Positions 25,201-37,352 of a stretch of 64,000 nucleotides of DNA are shown here, in pieces. The notes under the pieces were generated by a model. That model had not been told where the DNA came from, searched no databases, and saw only the letters and a program-made list of their open reading frames with translations. This DNA is from Amyelois transitella (Eukaryota > Arthropoda > Insecta > Lepidoptera > Pyralidae): assembly GCF_032362555.1 (NCBI RefSeq), contig NC_083506.1, forward strand, positions 2,589,501-2,653,500, in the 5' to 3' direction. Numbering within the stretch: the stretch's first letter is position 1; every line of letters begins with the position of its first letter. The translations under genes and the position numbers were made by a program.

Positions 25201-28200
25201 TAAAGATATGGAATGGCCCTGAACTGAAGTTCAGGGAACCACAAATGGCACAAGGTAATTTGGTTCGCTAAACGACTGACGGTAAATGACTTATGAATGA
25301 TCCGCGAGTTTAGGTAAAGGATAGAAATTACACATTGCCAATTAGAACAAAACGAACATCGTGTGATTTTAGTTAGGTCATATAAATTAATAACAAGTGA
25401 ATAAATTTAAAATAGTGATAAATCCTTCAAAGCCTTCAAATAATGTAGTTTATTTTGATTGTATACCTTAAATTCACACGCTCACAGAGTACAATAACGT
25501 CATACAAAACAAACAAAGCACTAAAATTATGATGAAAAACATGCGTGCGAAGTCTAAAGACATCTCTTCGATTTCATGCATGATTGTTTATTATTATTAA
25601 TCAATATTTAGATGCAAAAACAATAAAATCAACGCTAGAGCAAATTACTGACTGTAAAATATTAATGACAGATGTAGAATGACAATTGACGATAGAACAA
25701 AAAAATAAAAGAGGTGCAATATAATTATAAACCTTTTTGTAATTGCCTAAGACAATAATAATAAAAAATACATTTCTGCGTTGTGTACATAAAGCAGAGG
25801 CAAAGTATATAATAACTGATATATCTGTTTGCAATATTTCAGTAAAAATATTAAGTAATTACGGTAGCGGTTAACGCGCGTAGCGTTAATATACACATTA
25901 AAAAAACATTACCTACTCAGGTATTTGAGTTCTTATGTTACAAGTACATACACGTAATACGCTATACTGGTAGTGATAAGCATTCAATTGAAATGACTAT
26001 ATGCCCAAATACCATTACTTTGATAAGATTCTGAATAATTCAATATACTTAAAATACATAATACAATATATCCCTTGCGGGGTAGACAGAGCCAACGGTC
26101 TTGAAAAGACTGAAAGGTTCACCTGTATGGCTAAATGATGGAATTGTGATTCAATTAGTGTCATGTCGCAAGCCAATCGCTTACATGAAGAAACCCAAGT
26201 TTATTAGCGTTTCCCTTAGTCGCCTTTTAAGACAGCCACGGGAAAGATATGAAGCCTTAGCAGAATGTAATTTCTTTGCTCAAATACCTGCGATATCCCA
26301 TAACTGCAAGCGTATGATAGTGTTCGCGTCCCAATTCAGTACTTTCAGAGCGAAATCCACGCCTATAGTGGCCCTGTAATGCTGACTGAAGAACTGGTGC
26401 ACGTATCTCTTGATGATGGACGTCTTCCCCGTCCCCAACTCCCCGATGACCAGGATCTTGTATAAATGCTCCCGTCGCTCAGCGCTCGGGGAGGAATTAG
26501 ACTGGAACAAATGAGTTAGTTTTAATATAATGCCTCCATGGGAATTTGTTTATAAACTTACGAGGTGGCGGTATGGAGAATTTGTTTTATTTTATTTATT
26601 TTTTTTCCTTGAATAGGATACAAAAGTACTTAGTTTGGATGTAACGGCTAAAATCTTAAAGTTTGAAAAAATACTGATCCGATTCAAATATGGAATAATG
26701 TCTTCATAATTTCTTAAATTTTAAATGGTAGCATTTAATTAATTAACATTACCTAAATAAGTTATCTTATTTAGCATACTCGAAAGGTAAATATACTTAT
26801 ATGAGGTTATAAAATTATCAGCGCATATTGCTATTCGTGCAATGCTCTTATTGACTACGTTTTAGAAAAGGCTTGCTTGGGTTCTAGGTTATATAGTACT
26901 CGTATGTCCATTATGACTTTATTTCAAGAAATTAAGAAATCAAAAAGAAAACATAAAAAGAAAATATTCTGTTTGTTACTTATTAGATAAATGGAAAATC
27001 AGTCTTTCATTGTAGATTAAAACAAGAAATCGGGTAAATATAATACTTTTAAATTCTTACAAAAGACCTTATGAATTATGGTTTAAAAAAAGACAAGTCA
27101 CACAGATTGTGCTAGCTACTTATGTTCCTCGTATTATGGGATATTTTGTATTTAAAATATAAAATAATAAAAAATGAACACTTATAAGTGCGGTTGTCGT
27201 TAATTCCGCTAAAAACTATACAGTCTTATACAGCCAAATATCACATTTGCGATAAACGTGTATAGGATATGCGGGTACAAGCTATTCTAGAATAATTGTG
27301 AGTTGCAGTTTGCAAATGACATATTGACGACTAACAAGATGATTACTGGCAATAAAAGTCAATTAATTCTGCAGAACGCTCCTTGAATGCAAGTTCATCT
27401 TCTTCCTTAGCCTAGTCGTCCCATTCATAGTTTTTCTCAGTGTGTTCATAAATAAAAATTGTTGGTTCCCAAACAGTCGGATAACAAGTATAATTTTTAT
27501 GAAAATGCTGCTGACGCTTTGGAAGCGGCAGTAAACTTAGTTACAGTAATTTATTTGACGTCAACCAATGTTGTGAAACTTCAATATTTTTTTCATTACT
27601 ATGGGACATCATATCCCATAGTAATTAATAAAATATTGAATTTGAAACAGTTTGAATAAATAAACACCTATGTATTAATTAAATTTGTTCATACCTTATA
27701 AGTTATAAACAAACATTTCAAATGACTGATAATTATGTTGAGATCACCATCTCAGTTACCCTAAAAATGAAAACCAGCCACCATCTTTTTAACAAAAGAT
27801 ATGCGGCTTCGTTAGTTTTAATTATCAATTTAATTATCTTTTAAGTTCTTAGGTTTAGGCATACAAAATTGTTTACGATGATATCATTCAGGTGAACCAC
27901 TTTACTAGTTCATCAATGACTCAATTTGTTAAATGTTTCGTCAAATTGAAAAAACGAGTACCTACGCGTGTGTAATTTAATGTGAGCCAAACTCATTCAT
28001 GAGTTAATTACGTTTCTTCGTTAAAAAAAAGTAGAGTGGAATTTTAAACTACCTACACGCTGTTTTAATAAAAAATGAAAGTTGTGCGTTTTTGACGTTT
28101 TGTAAATAAGTATAATAAGTAATTTCACCATATTTGTAATAAAATACAACGATACTAATGACGGAAATAAAATAAACTAATGACCGGTAATACAAACTAT

Positions 28201-31200
28201 TGTTCGTTTAAAACTGAAATGTCATATTTCTTTTAATTCGTTTCTCACAAATTTTTGGAAAGACACTAAGAAAACATGAGTGTCCTTTGATTTTTGTGGG
28301 AACAAAACTTTGCAGACAAAGTTACGGCATTTAGCTAGTTTGTAACAGGTAAATCATATCAATATGAATAAAAAATGATTCAGCTGAGGATTCAACAGGA
28401 GGTACTTACGAGTATAGATTACCGATGTGATACTAATACAAACGGAAGGCGCCTCTTCTGAAGGCGGCGTAGTACCTATTTTCTGATAAATAGTGATAAG
28501 AAGAGACGTGCTGTATGCGATGTAAAGATATTTTTAACAATCAATACAGATTTTTATTTATCATTCAAAATTATTTATTACTTACCCAAAATGAGTTATC
28601 ATCAAAACAAAAATAGGTTTTTTTTTTTAAATTAACTATTTTAGACATCAAATAAGGTAGATATGTTAGTAAATATATACTTAGGTACTTATTTTGCCTA
28701 AGAAAGATTTTTGTTTGTTCATACTCACGCTTGTATTATGTTTCGGCTTAGGCGACATCTTCATTCAACTCAGAAATTTATTCCTGATATACTATGTCAA
28801 GAAACACAAAAATAAGTCCAATAAAGTTTATCACGATAACAAAACAAAATATTATCGATTAAAATGTCCCACATCGCACAAGACATCAATCTCAAGGAAA
28901 CGCGCACATTTTCTCAATTCAAATTTAAAATGATTTAGGTACTTCTAAAAAAAAACAATGTCGCGCTCAAAAATAAGTCACTTTTTAAAAAATAAACCAC
29001 AGAGTTTCATCAATTTTATTAATAATCTTGTCAAAGGAATAAAGTTCCACAGCCAGGACACAAGATAGATGTATCGTACTCTTCCGATGGCCGGCTATTT
29101 ATGAAGTAACCTCAAGTGGTACAAACAGTCTTATCGGCCACCTGATAACGATTGAGTATTTATCATGTTCGCTCCTTAATGTGGCCAACAAACTGGTATA
29201 TTCCATACAAAATACTAACTTATTGTTTATTTGCATAAACTGCAAAAGTTCTCGTCCTAAAAGAAATTGAATAAAGGCGGGCTTATATTATGGTAATTGT
29301 TCAAATAAATCGTGGACTTTTACGATGATAATTAACTTCCAAATTATGTCTTTACATGACTTGTAGCCGTGTAACATTAGAAATAGGTATTAGGAGGTCG
29401 TAAGAAAACATATTTTTTTTGCATTTACGGAAATACAATAAGTATTGTTTAGGTATTTATAATGACTACGACACGTATGTCTGTGTGACCTGACTTAGGG
29501 TAAGAATATATATAATTACAAAACAAAACATTAAAGCTTAGCCAACAAATAAGTTCATAAAGTATGTTGTTGTAAGTTTTTATTTATCCCTGTAATTTTC
29601 CGATAAATGCAAAAAAGATAAGTGTTTGAATGTAAATATTTATTTTTCCCTTGCCTAAATCTAACAGATATTATTATTGCTGTGCGTTGAAACCCGATTA
29701 TTTATTTAAAACGTCTTCAGGATTAAGTTCCATGGAAATCATAATACCTAGTCGTTAAGTGAGTTAGCCATAGAAAAATATTATAAATAAATTAAAAATG
29801 ACTTTATTCAAGATTGATCTTCTTGAAAACCAGCTGGAAGGTCACCATTAATCAGTCTGTGTCGTTATGGTAAAATGAAATACTCGTACCTTCATGATAA
29901 ACATTTTACATTTCATTTTTATGATGATAAATAAATTCAGAGTAAAATGTCTTATGTAGGTAATACCTACATATAAACATATTAAGACGACTGTTTTTTT
30001 AACCGACGGACGCTACGGCTAGTAAAACCACGTGGAAAAGGTTATCAACAAGGCATTTTCGCGGTCACCTCAATGCTCATCTTTTAAATTTAAGAGCTTG
30101 ATCCACTAATTAATATAGGCCTAATCGACATCATTCATAATCAAGTCCGTTCATCGTACCTACTTATCTCAAGAGATAATATTTTTAATTGTCAGTAACA
30201 ATAAGATATACAAAATTATGAAGTTGTCCCACTTTCTGTACCAACGAAAGCGTAAACGCACAATGCACGAAATTATGCACAAAGTTAAAATAAAGAGATA
30301 CTTTAAATAGGCGTATGAAACTGAAACGCCAAAGATTATTTTTATCCCAAATCGCGAAAAATAAATCAGACCAAGTCAATAGTTAAATTTACATACTGGC
30401 TGTAATTAGGTATCCTATCAACGATTACAGTTAAGAGCGAGGTGACAGTCAGCGACAAAAAAGATTACGAAAATTAAAAAAAACAGTTCTAAATTTAAAT
30501 CGAGCAGGACATAGTGAGTGGCAGTTATCGACACTAGAATGGACATTGCACAACCGTTGGAACCGCGAGGCTGTGGTAAGTCAAGCCGCTGTATCGGGTG
30601 ACAGAAACGCTCGGTTGGCGGCCTCAGCGAATACTGGAGACAAGACCGCGAATGATTATCGCCACGGAATGTGATATACTGACTTTCTAACATTGTCGAG
30701 GTCATTTTCCATTGTAATTTTTAGATTTGGAAATTATAGTTATTACCGTTCAAATTGGGGCGAAAAATACTTAACTTTTTTCGTTTGTATGTTTGTTAAG
30801 CGATAACCGTTCGTCTGAATAAACTAAAATTTTAAGTATATGTAGATTCTATCAATAAAATTTAATTTCCAGAGAATCAAAATCGGTTAAGTTGTTTTTC
30901 AGATATTCACAATTATGTAAAAAATTATACCTACTAATCGCGAGGTCTAAGTTCGCGGCCGACAACTGGTTATTAAAGTGAAGTAGAAAGGTCAGAATGC
31001 GGGCCCGGTGCCCTGAAGGATAGTAGTGGAGGGTACAATCAGAAACATGCATCAAAATTTAAATTTCGAACACATAGTTAAACTTATACAAGGAATAGAT
31101 GGTGATGTGACTAATATACTAGTAACTATTAAATTGTTATATATAGCTACAGCTGTAAGTAGATTTCTAAATAAATGAATAAATGAAGAGTGTAGTGATG

Positions 31201-34200
31201 AGAATGTCGGAAATTCGAGCACACTTACACTTAAACAAGGAATTGATGGTGATAATACAAGAATGATAAGAAAAGGGGGAAGGGGATGCAAACAATATAC
31301 TTTAAATTACACATAACTAGCGAAGAGAAAAACAAATGTTAAAACAACAAGAGTGCAGACGTACGAAATTCAGATTATGCATTAGCATTACATGTAGTTT
31401 CGGTAGCAGTTACAAATACTGGTCAAAAAATCATTTCATGTGTATTTGTGCACGTGCGAACTAACAGTATTACAGAATACAGACCAGCAGATCCATTCAA
31501 CGAACTTTAATAAGAAATATTACTTAACTTCTAGAATTACTTTGTTTCCGATCTCGATCAATTATTTGTTAAGGCATATGTCATAACAAACTTCGTGAAT
31601 AACGCCCTAAGTACTTTCGAATTCAATTATGATATGGCAACTTAGATCAGTGAAAATCCATACCAAGGTTAGCAAAACAATTCTAAGTGTAACAAAAAAT
31701 GTGTGTCGAAACCCCTAGCACAGAAAAGAGGAAGTATAACCTCACTTTTTTGGTAAAGATTGATATAATGTTCCCACCCTAAGGTTGACTGGAAGAGATT
31801 GCTTTAGCGATAAGTCCGCCTTTGTACCTCATTACATGGGTTTTTTTTTCTTTTTCTTATGGTGCAATAAAGAGTCTATCTATCTATAAGAGTTATCACC
31901 ATCAACTCAGGAAATCTATATTAATTTAAAACGTAAAGGTGACTGATCTATCATTCTCTACTAATCTATTGGGATGCTCCCAAACCGCTGGTTCTGGAGA
32001 TTTGAAATTGAGCATGTTTCCTTAGTAGTCTACGGGTACGCTACTCTAGTCACTAATAAAGTCCCCGTATTTTCTATCTGTATGTATGCTCTAATCTCGG
32101 CAAGTTATGAACGAATTTTGTTCCTGTTTGTTTTCGAAGGAAATATTATATACTCGTATCTATAAATGCCACCCGTGGAAAGCTGGGACGAGTCGCTAGT
32201 TATTTATAAATCAAAACCTTCTAACGCAAATATTGCAAATTATCAGTAATTTTATATTAATTTAAAGAAATAACCGAAGGAACTATTAACAGAATTAGTA
32301 AAATTGATTGAACAAACCACAAAAAATCGTTATAATTTGTAATTACCTTTCTTCTTAATTAAAATAATTGCACGTCACGTCACCAAAAAGCTATTAATAA
32401 CTAGTTTTTTTTTTTAATAAGACTTTATTAACGCTTTTTATTTATGAATAAAACCTGCACTTTAGACAAAAGTTACATACATACATACATACATAAAATC
32501 ATGCCTCTTTCCCGAAAAAAAGCATAATTCGTTTCAAACTTTTCCACAAAAGTTACGTTTAGTGCATTAATTAGGTACCTAATACATAGCTTAGTTCATT
32601 AACTAACGGGTATTTACTAAGGGGCTCCAATCACATATAGTATTAATTATCTATGAATTAATTAATTTTACCTACCCTTTAGATAGAAACTTACTAAAAA
32701 CACGAAAAATTTGTATGAATTCCAATTGTCTAACTGTACAAGATTGCCCACGTTTTCCTCGCCTTAAAAGCATCGGTTAAAAACCAACCTAATGTAACTA
32801 ACATAACTCAGAAACGAATCATACATAACCACGGTAGGATTTGAACCATGGCCTCTTTGTGCATCGTGCACTTTTATTCGACAACTTGATTGGTTACAAA
32901 CGCATATACAGAAAGCTACACAATTAAAATCCAATTAATGTATAAATTAACATTATATTATAGCGAAAGTTATTTCTTTTCCAAAATCAATAACAGCCAA
33001 ATTGAACTGGCCCACTTCAGTAACGGATGTTCTACCATAGAAGAAATTGTAATAATATTAGCCCACAGAAATGCCTTAATGTACTTGAATCTTTAGGAAT
33101 TACGTGTAATCTTCTTGGATTTTTTTCAATTTTCTACACGTTTCTTCAGCTGTCAAAAACGATAAGAGATACAATATGACAGCTAATTGGTGTCATACCC
33201 ATCACTTGAATCTTTATAGTAATCTTACATACATGAGATAAGTATAAATTTGCCACTATAGTCACATTCCGAATTTAATGAGTTCAACTATTAACAACTT
33301 TGTTTTGGTTCGTTTGGAACTGGTCTTAACTGCTGGTGTCAGTCCTAATTTATAATTTATAAGAAAAATAATAATAAGAAAAACAAGGCAAGAAAGTATA
33401 GTATAAGTAGAAAGTATAAATAAGAATTTGTCTACTTGGGTATAAAAAGTTAAATTACAACTTAATAGTTATGAAACTTGAACCATGCGTAACATGCAAA
33501 TACTTCGGATGTAGATAAGAAAATAACAAAAAAACAAAGAAAACTTACAAAAGAACTGAATAAGTAATCTATCTTCGTACAGGGGGTCGCTTGTATTAAA
33601 TAGTGATTATAGTCATAATTAACTACCAGAAATGTCGAAAAACATGTCAAACCTCTGTGGGAACTATTTGAATGTGGATCTATTAAATTTGATCAGGGCA
33701 GTAAATTGTCCTCGACACTTAAGTAAATAGTGTCTTTGATTGAAATAAATTAAGGAAATAGGCATAATATTAAAGAAGGTCGCATATTAAACTTGTTGCA
33801 TATGCATGACGGAATTTAGGGGTTTCAAAATAGATGAACCGGATTTTTATCATTAATAAACTGATTTTTATGGAAATTAAAAACATTCCACAACAAGCAA
33901 CAGTCGGAAAAAAATAAATACACGTGTTGGTTACCTACATTAAATTGTGCAAGAACATGGTTTACCTACTTGAAATAATAAAATTTTCAGTTATTACACC
34001 ACTCGAGACATCTGTTACTCTTGAACGCGAAGAGAACAATAGAAGTTCATAATTTACACGCTATCGCTAAATAATTACCGTGCACTTGCACAAACAAAAG
34101 GTTTGTCACAAACCAAAATGCAGTGAAATACCAAGCGAAGCCGAGTGATTTGTACTCACGAATGGCATCGCGTCGCCCGCTGAAAACTATCGTGAAATAA

Positions 34201-35297
34201 AACGTACTGAGAGAAACACAGACGTCTCGGTGCTGAAGCCGCAACACTCGCACACTGTCAAGTAGCACTCGTCACCGCTCTCTTCGAAGGTCATGGCGCG
34301 CGCGCATCGCTCGGAGCGCCTTCAGCCACTGAGCCGGCGGCGCCGCGCACGCGCCCCGACCACAACTCACCGGAGCCTCGCTGTTCCCGGGCTTGGTGTC
34401 CGCGTCGATCAGGTCTCCGTACGCCGGCATCGTGTCCGCGTACCCCTCCTCTTCCGTGTCGTTGTCGCGCGACTGTGATGGCGAGGGCGCCGCATGCGGC
34501 CCGAGACGCACGCGGGCGAGCGCCACCGCCTCTTCCAGTGACCCCACTTCATCCCCACCCTTCTCCCCGTCATCGTGATCCTCGGATAAACACGCGGATG
34601 CTTGTGCAACGAAAGCGATGCGGCGGCGCAACGCGTTTTCGGGACTGGGCTCCCCTACGGGTTTTTCCATTTCCGGTTCGCTATTACGTTTCCACGCAGC
34701 TTTCGTGAAAGGCCGCGTAGCCACGGGGTGTTCGACCGCAATCGGACTTACGGGCGGAGTTGGTGTCGGCTCAGGTGTAGGTTCTGGGGTGGGCGCCGGC
34801 GTCAATTCTGCCGTCGAAGGCTCTGATAGTGTATGATCTATCGACATTTCTAATGTATTTTGTGACGTCAGTTTTGCCCCTTCAGGTGGCGGCGTGGGCG
34901 AATGATCTACTGTGGTATCAGGTGTCGCAGAATGCGATGAAGGCGGAGTGGATTCTTCGGCACGGCGTTTGCCGATGCTCCCCATGCGTCGGAGCAGGCC
35001 GCCTTCTTTCTTTTTCTTATCGTGTTTTGGCGAGCCGTCATGACTGGGGGAGGCGTCGCTGGCGGAGTCGCGGTGCTTCTTGTTACGTTTGCGCATCGTG
35101 CGTTCGTCGCGCGTGAGTTCGCCGTCTGAGACAACGGACTTATTGGAGCTTGCGCGCTTGATCGGGCCGAAGTGGAAGGGCGAGCCGGAGCGGAACGGAG
35201 AGCGCAGCGTGTGTAGCGTGCGGCGGAGGCGCGAGTGAGGGCCAGGGCGCGGCGGGGCGGGCGACGGGGGTGGCAGGGGGGGCTCCTCGTCGGGCAT
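19247..35297 (-). CDS. ltd: Rab32/38-family small GTPase with long N-terminal extension
   Basis: Lightoid/Rab32 GTPase, which directs biogenesis of lysosome-related organelles such as pigment granules. Exons in transcript order: 35297-34371, 26501-26288, 24548-24367, 23155-23012, 19372-19247. They total 1593 bases, 530 residues. Residues 1-309 are low-complexity: proline-rich (5-20), lysine/arginine-rich (about 68-112) and TPEPT repeats. The GTPase follows with P-loop GELGTGKTS, switch II DIAGQERF (DIAG rather than DTAG is typical of Rab32/38), NKCDQ across an exon junction, ETSAK, and C-terminal CSC for geranylgeranylation. The core nearly matches recalled human RAB32. I chose the ATG at 35297 because its context, CCACCATG, is strong; the open frame continues upstream to 35384 but has no ATG there and soon meets a stop. 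Fly lightoid also has long isoforms, from recollection. Confidence 0.9.
19914..19958. repeat. 19-bp hairpin
   Basis: The arms TTGACCGACATATTAACGC and GCGTTGATATGTCGGTCAA pair with one G:T wobble around a seven-base loop, within a Rab32 intron. Confidence 0.7.
20590..20790. repeat. Inverted pair of family A fragments
   Basis: The left arm has GGGGTAGACAGAGCCAACAG and the right arm TGGCTCTGTCTACCCCGCAA, facing each other about 100 bases apart in a Rab32 intron. Confidence 0.6.
20951..21190 (-). repeat. tRNA-derived SINE (copy 2)
   Basis: Near full length, with A and B boxes near 21120-21185 on the minus strand and an (AAAT)n tail at the left. A DNA transposon is inserted four bases beyond its head. 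Confidence 0.75.
21196..22498 (+). mobile_element. Decayed pogo/jerky-like DNA transposon with intact ends
   Basis: A 1303-bp element flanked by TA at 21194-21195 and 22499-22500. Its ends are inverted repeats: GGGGGAAGTCCC at the left, GGGGACTTCCCCC at the right. Inside, plus-strand reading shows broken transposase: a pipsqueak-type helix-turn-helix (GSWDPQSLQTAI, then QAAMRYNIPKSTI), later RTPESTS and NLYNCDETGVS, the region of the first catalytic Asp of the DDE superfamily. Several in-frame stops interrupt it and the rest of the catalytic domain is missing, so it cannot move itself. Confidence 0.75.
22979..23003. repeat. GA microsatellite
   Basis: About twelve GA units, eight bases before the end of the Rab32 exon at 23012. 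On the transcribed strand it is a TC tract just inside the intron donor. Confidence 0.9.
23300..23500. repeat. Interspersed repeat family D
   Basis: Contains TTTCACAGCATTGGATGACGTCAA, AACTAAGTTTACTGCCGCTT and TTCCAAAGCGTC blocks. Copies are also at 27495-27655 (reverse), 37738-37900 and in part at 38255-38320. Confidence 0.6.
23545..23775 (+). mobile_element. Helitron-like fragment
   Basis: Starts near TACTAATATTAT and ends GACGAAGTAGCGGGCGGCCT followed by CTAG. The body has ATGTTTGTTACTC and GATGAAATTTGGTA, common in lepidopteran non-autonomous elements. The 5' TC end is not clear. Confidence 0.4.
24029..24190 (-). repeat. LINE 3' tail, family E
   Basis: On the minus strand it reads GACTGGAAGAGATTGCTTTA, GCGATAAGTCCGCCTTTGTA, then an AATAAAG signal and a (CTAT)n end. 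It matches 31772-31892. Confidence 0.65.
24568..24836 (+). mobile_element. Helitron-like non-autonomous element (copy 1)
   Basis: It starts TCTATACTAATATTATAAAG right after an A and ends GGGCACAGCTAG right before a T. A 5' TC, a 3' CTRR end and insertion between A and T are Helitron hallmarks. A short CGCG stem flanking GACGAAGT precedes the 3' end. It shares most of its length with 38762-39022. Confidence 0.55.
24838..24900 (-). repeat. LINE-tail repeat, family B
   Basis: (TACA)n followed by AAAATCACGCCTCTTTCCCG and AGGGATAGGCAGAGATTACG, abutting the Helitron-like element. Confidence 0.6.
24901..26287. other. Rab32 intron
   Basis: Holds a family A copy at 26065-26255, a possible family G trace near 25073-25160, and an imperfect CTATTTGGAAT hairpin at about 25006-25046. 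Nothing coding was recognised. Confidence 0.5.
26502..34370. other. Large Rab32 intron (7.9 kb)
   Basis: Separates the N-terminal-extension exon from the GTPase exons. Contents: family D (27495-27655), a family E LINE tail (31772-31892), a degenerate Helitron-like end near 32160-32200, a family B remnant with (TACA)n near 32475-32520, and a family G piece near 32740-32890. No nested gene was supported. Confidence 0.5.
31772..31892 (+). repeat. LINE 3' tail, family E
   Basis: Reads GGTTGACTGGAAGAGATTGC, GATAAGTCCGCCTTTGTACC, a T-rich stretch, then GGTGCAATAAAGAG and (CTAT)n. Confidence 0.65.
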
Positions 35298-35505
35298 GGT
35301 GGTGGGTCGACTGCGGGCCGCCGACTGCCGCGAGCGCCGCGTCCAGCCGCCTGGCCCTTGGCGGCCTTGCTCCTGATCAGCCACTAAATCTCGGATAAAG
35401 TTTCGTCAAGGCTCCTCGACTTAGTCAGGTACGACGCATATCTTATTAGGAGTTTCGTAATCACGTGTCACACTGAGATTCACAGATCTAGATTAGCAAA
35501 CTTAC

Positions 35506-35514
35506 CCAAAACAT
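35506..35514 (-). CDS. ltd: Possible alternative first exon for short Rab32
   Basis: A minus-strand ATG in good context (GTCACCATG) encodes only M-F-W before a consensus donor TGG|gtaagt. Its phase (0) fits the acceptor at 26501, so splicing over the 34371-35297 exon would give a conventional Rab32 of about 224 residues. There is no transcript evidence. Confidence 0.35.
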
Positions 35515-35845
35515 GGTGACTTAAATCTTGACACAGTTTAATGAATTGGCAGAATACAAAGATTATTTCCGATTGTCGTTTCGGGAACTCCTGCGAACTC
35601 TGGTGTACGTTACAACAAAACGACGAAGCGACACTGGTGTCTAAGAGTGAAATACGAGCACTTAACGGTACGCTCTAATCCTATTTCGTTTTTATACGAT
35701 CTATGAAAGGTATCGATTACTATTAACTGCTTATTGACTTGCGGTCCCACTTATTCCACTGTAAAAAAAAACAGAAGCTGAATTGGAATCACATGAAAAA
35801 GAAGGCATGATTGACGTCAGTAATCCAATACATGCAAATATACAT

Positions 35846-36030
35846 ATGATCACGTCTATTGCGAGGCAGACAGAGCCAACAATCTTGAAAAGACTGAATA
35901 GCCACGTTCAGATATTTGGCTTAATGGTAGAATTGAAATTCAAATAGTGACAGGTTGTTAGCCCATCGCCTAAAAAAGAATCCCAAGTTTGTAAGCCATC
36001 CATGGGAACGAGATGGAGTGGTCCTATTCT
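35846..36030 (+). repeat. Interspersed repeat family A
   Basis: Typical forward copy: GGCAGACAGAGCCAACAATC, TTGAAAAGACTGAATAGCCA, ATAGTGACAGGTTGTTAGCC, then AGATGGAGTGGTCCTATTCT. Confidence 0.65.
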
Positions 36031-36828
36031 TTTTTGTAATCCAATAGTTGTAGAAATTGCAATCATGGTGAAATTTCTTTGATCTTAATTCATTAAGATC
36101 ATAATCCTATAAATTAGTGGTTAACACTACTAAATGGCTTAAGTGGATTGTGCCTCAGTATCTACTTTCAGTGCCCAATGACCCTATGATTCGAATTCCA
36201 GTTGATGAACCGTGGCAGTCAGCAGTCGCGCATTTATACGGAATCATAGAACGGAAGGGAAGCCCTATAATTACGCGGTAGTTTTGATATCGACCCCATA
36301 CGCGTAAGGAGCAGCGTGGGAGTAACGCACGCTTTGTTTTGCTACGACTATAATACATCTTCTGTAAGGCACGACTATAAGAGAGAGCGCACAGTCTTGA
36401 AAAGACTGAATACTGATGAAGACTGACAAGGTCAGATTGATGGTTTAATGATGGAATTGAGGTTCAGGTAGCCCATCACATAAAAGTCAAATCACATGTC
36501 CATAAAAAGCGCCTTTACGAAATTATTAACGGAAATTTAACCTTTTTTGTTTTCTTTTTTAAAAGATTTCATACTCGTCAGAGTACTATTTTATTCGTTG
36601 TATTTTTAAACAAGGTGTTGCCCGCGGTTCCGTCCGCTTTTCGCGTAACTTTTATATAGCCTCAGAAGAGGCTATATAAAGTTATATGTGAGTGTGCCAA
36701 TCCATGCTTCTGCCACTCGACGCTATATGTACATAAAACAAGAAGGACCAAAAACTACTTTAGGTATGCATAGACTCCACGCATAAATATTATACTTATA
36801 TATTTCGTACATTAGGTTTAAAAAATGC

Positions 36829-37352
36829 GTGCCGTGTGGTTCCCGGCACCAATAGAAAAAAGAATAGGACCACTCCATCTCTTTCCCATGGATGTCGTAA
36901 AAGGGGACTAAGGGATAGACTTATAAACTTGAAATTCTTCTTTTTGGCAACGTGCTAGCAACCTGTCACTTTATATGAATCTCAATTTTATGTGTAAGCC
37001 AAACAGCTGAACGTGGCCTATCAGTATTTTCAAGACTGTTGGCTCTGACTAACACACAAGGGATATAGATGTGATTACATGTATACATACATACATACAT
37101 ACATATAATCACGTCTATATCCCTTGCGGGGTAGACAGAGCCAACAGTCTTGAAAAGACTGATAGGCCACGTTCAGCTGTTTGGCTTTATGTTGGAATTG
37201 AGATTAAAATAGTGACAGGTGGCTAGCCCATCGCCTAAAAGAATCCCGTTTATAAGCCTATCCCTTAGTCGCCTTTTACGACATCCATGGGAACGAGATG
37301 GTGAGAGTGGTTCTATTCTTTTTTTTTATTGGTGCCGGGAACCACACGGCAC
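36829..37352. repeat. Two family A copies in a back-to-back palindrome
   Basis: A reverse copy (36829-37082) meets a forward copy (37083-37352) at their microsatellite ends. The outer edges are mirror images: GTGCCGTGTGGTTCCCGGCA at the left, GCCGGGAACCACACGGCAC at the right. The whole is a roughly 520-bp imperfect inverted repeat and shows the family's full length, about 255-270 bp. Confidence 0.75.

Noticed and set aside
28694..28933. 79-codon frame with a hydrophobic start
   Set aside because: No ATG context, splice sites or family resemblance, in an intron of the opposite gene; a chance open frame in AT-rich DNA.
30539..30575. Plus-strand ATG followed by MDIAQPLEPRGC and a donor TGTG|gtaag
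   Set aside because: No downstream exon could be linked to it and nothing in the peptide is recognisable.
34293..35116. Long plus-strand open frames opposite the Rab32 extension exon
   Set aside because: Mirror frames of a GC-rich, stop-poor coding exon; no domains and no splice logic.
35298..35384. Upstream extension of the Rab32 long exon to 35384 (MADQEQG...)
   Set aside because: The codon there is GTG, no ATG lies between it and the upstream in-frame stop, and the ATG at 35297 has a strong CCACC context. It could still be translated if an intron ends at TTTAG before 35383.
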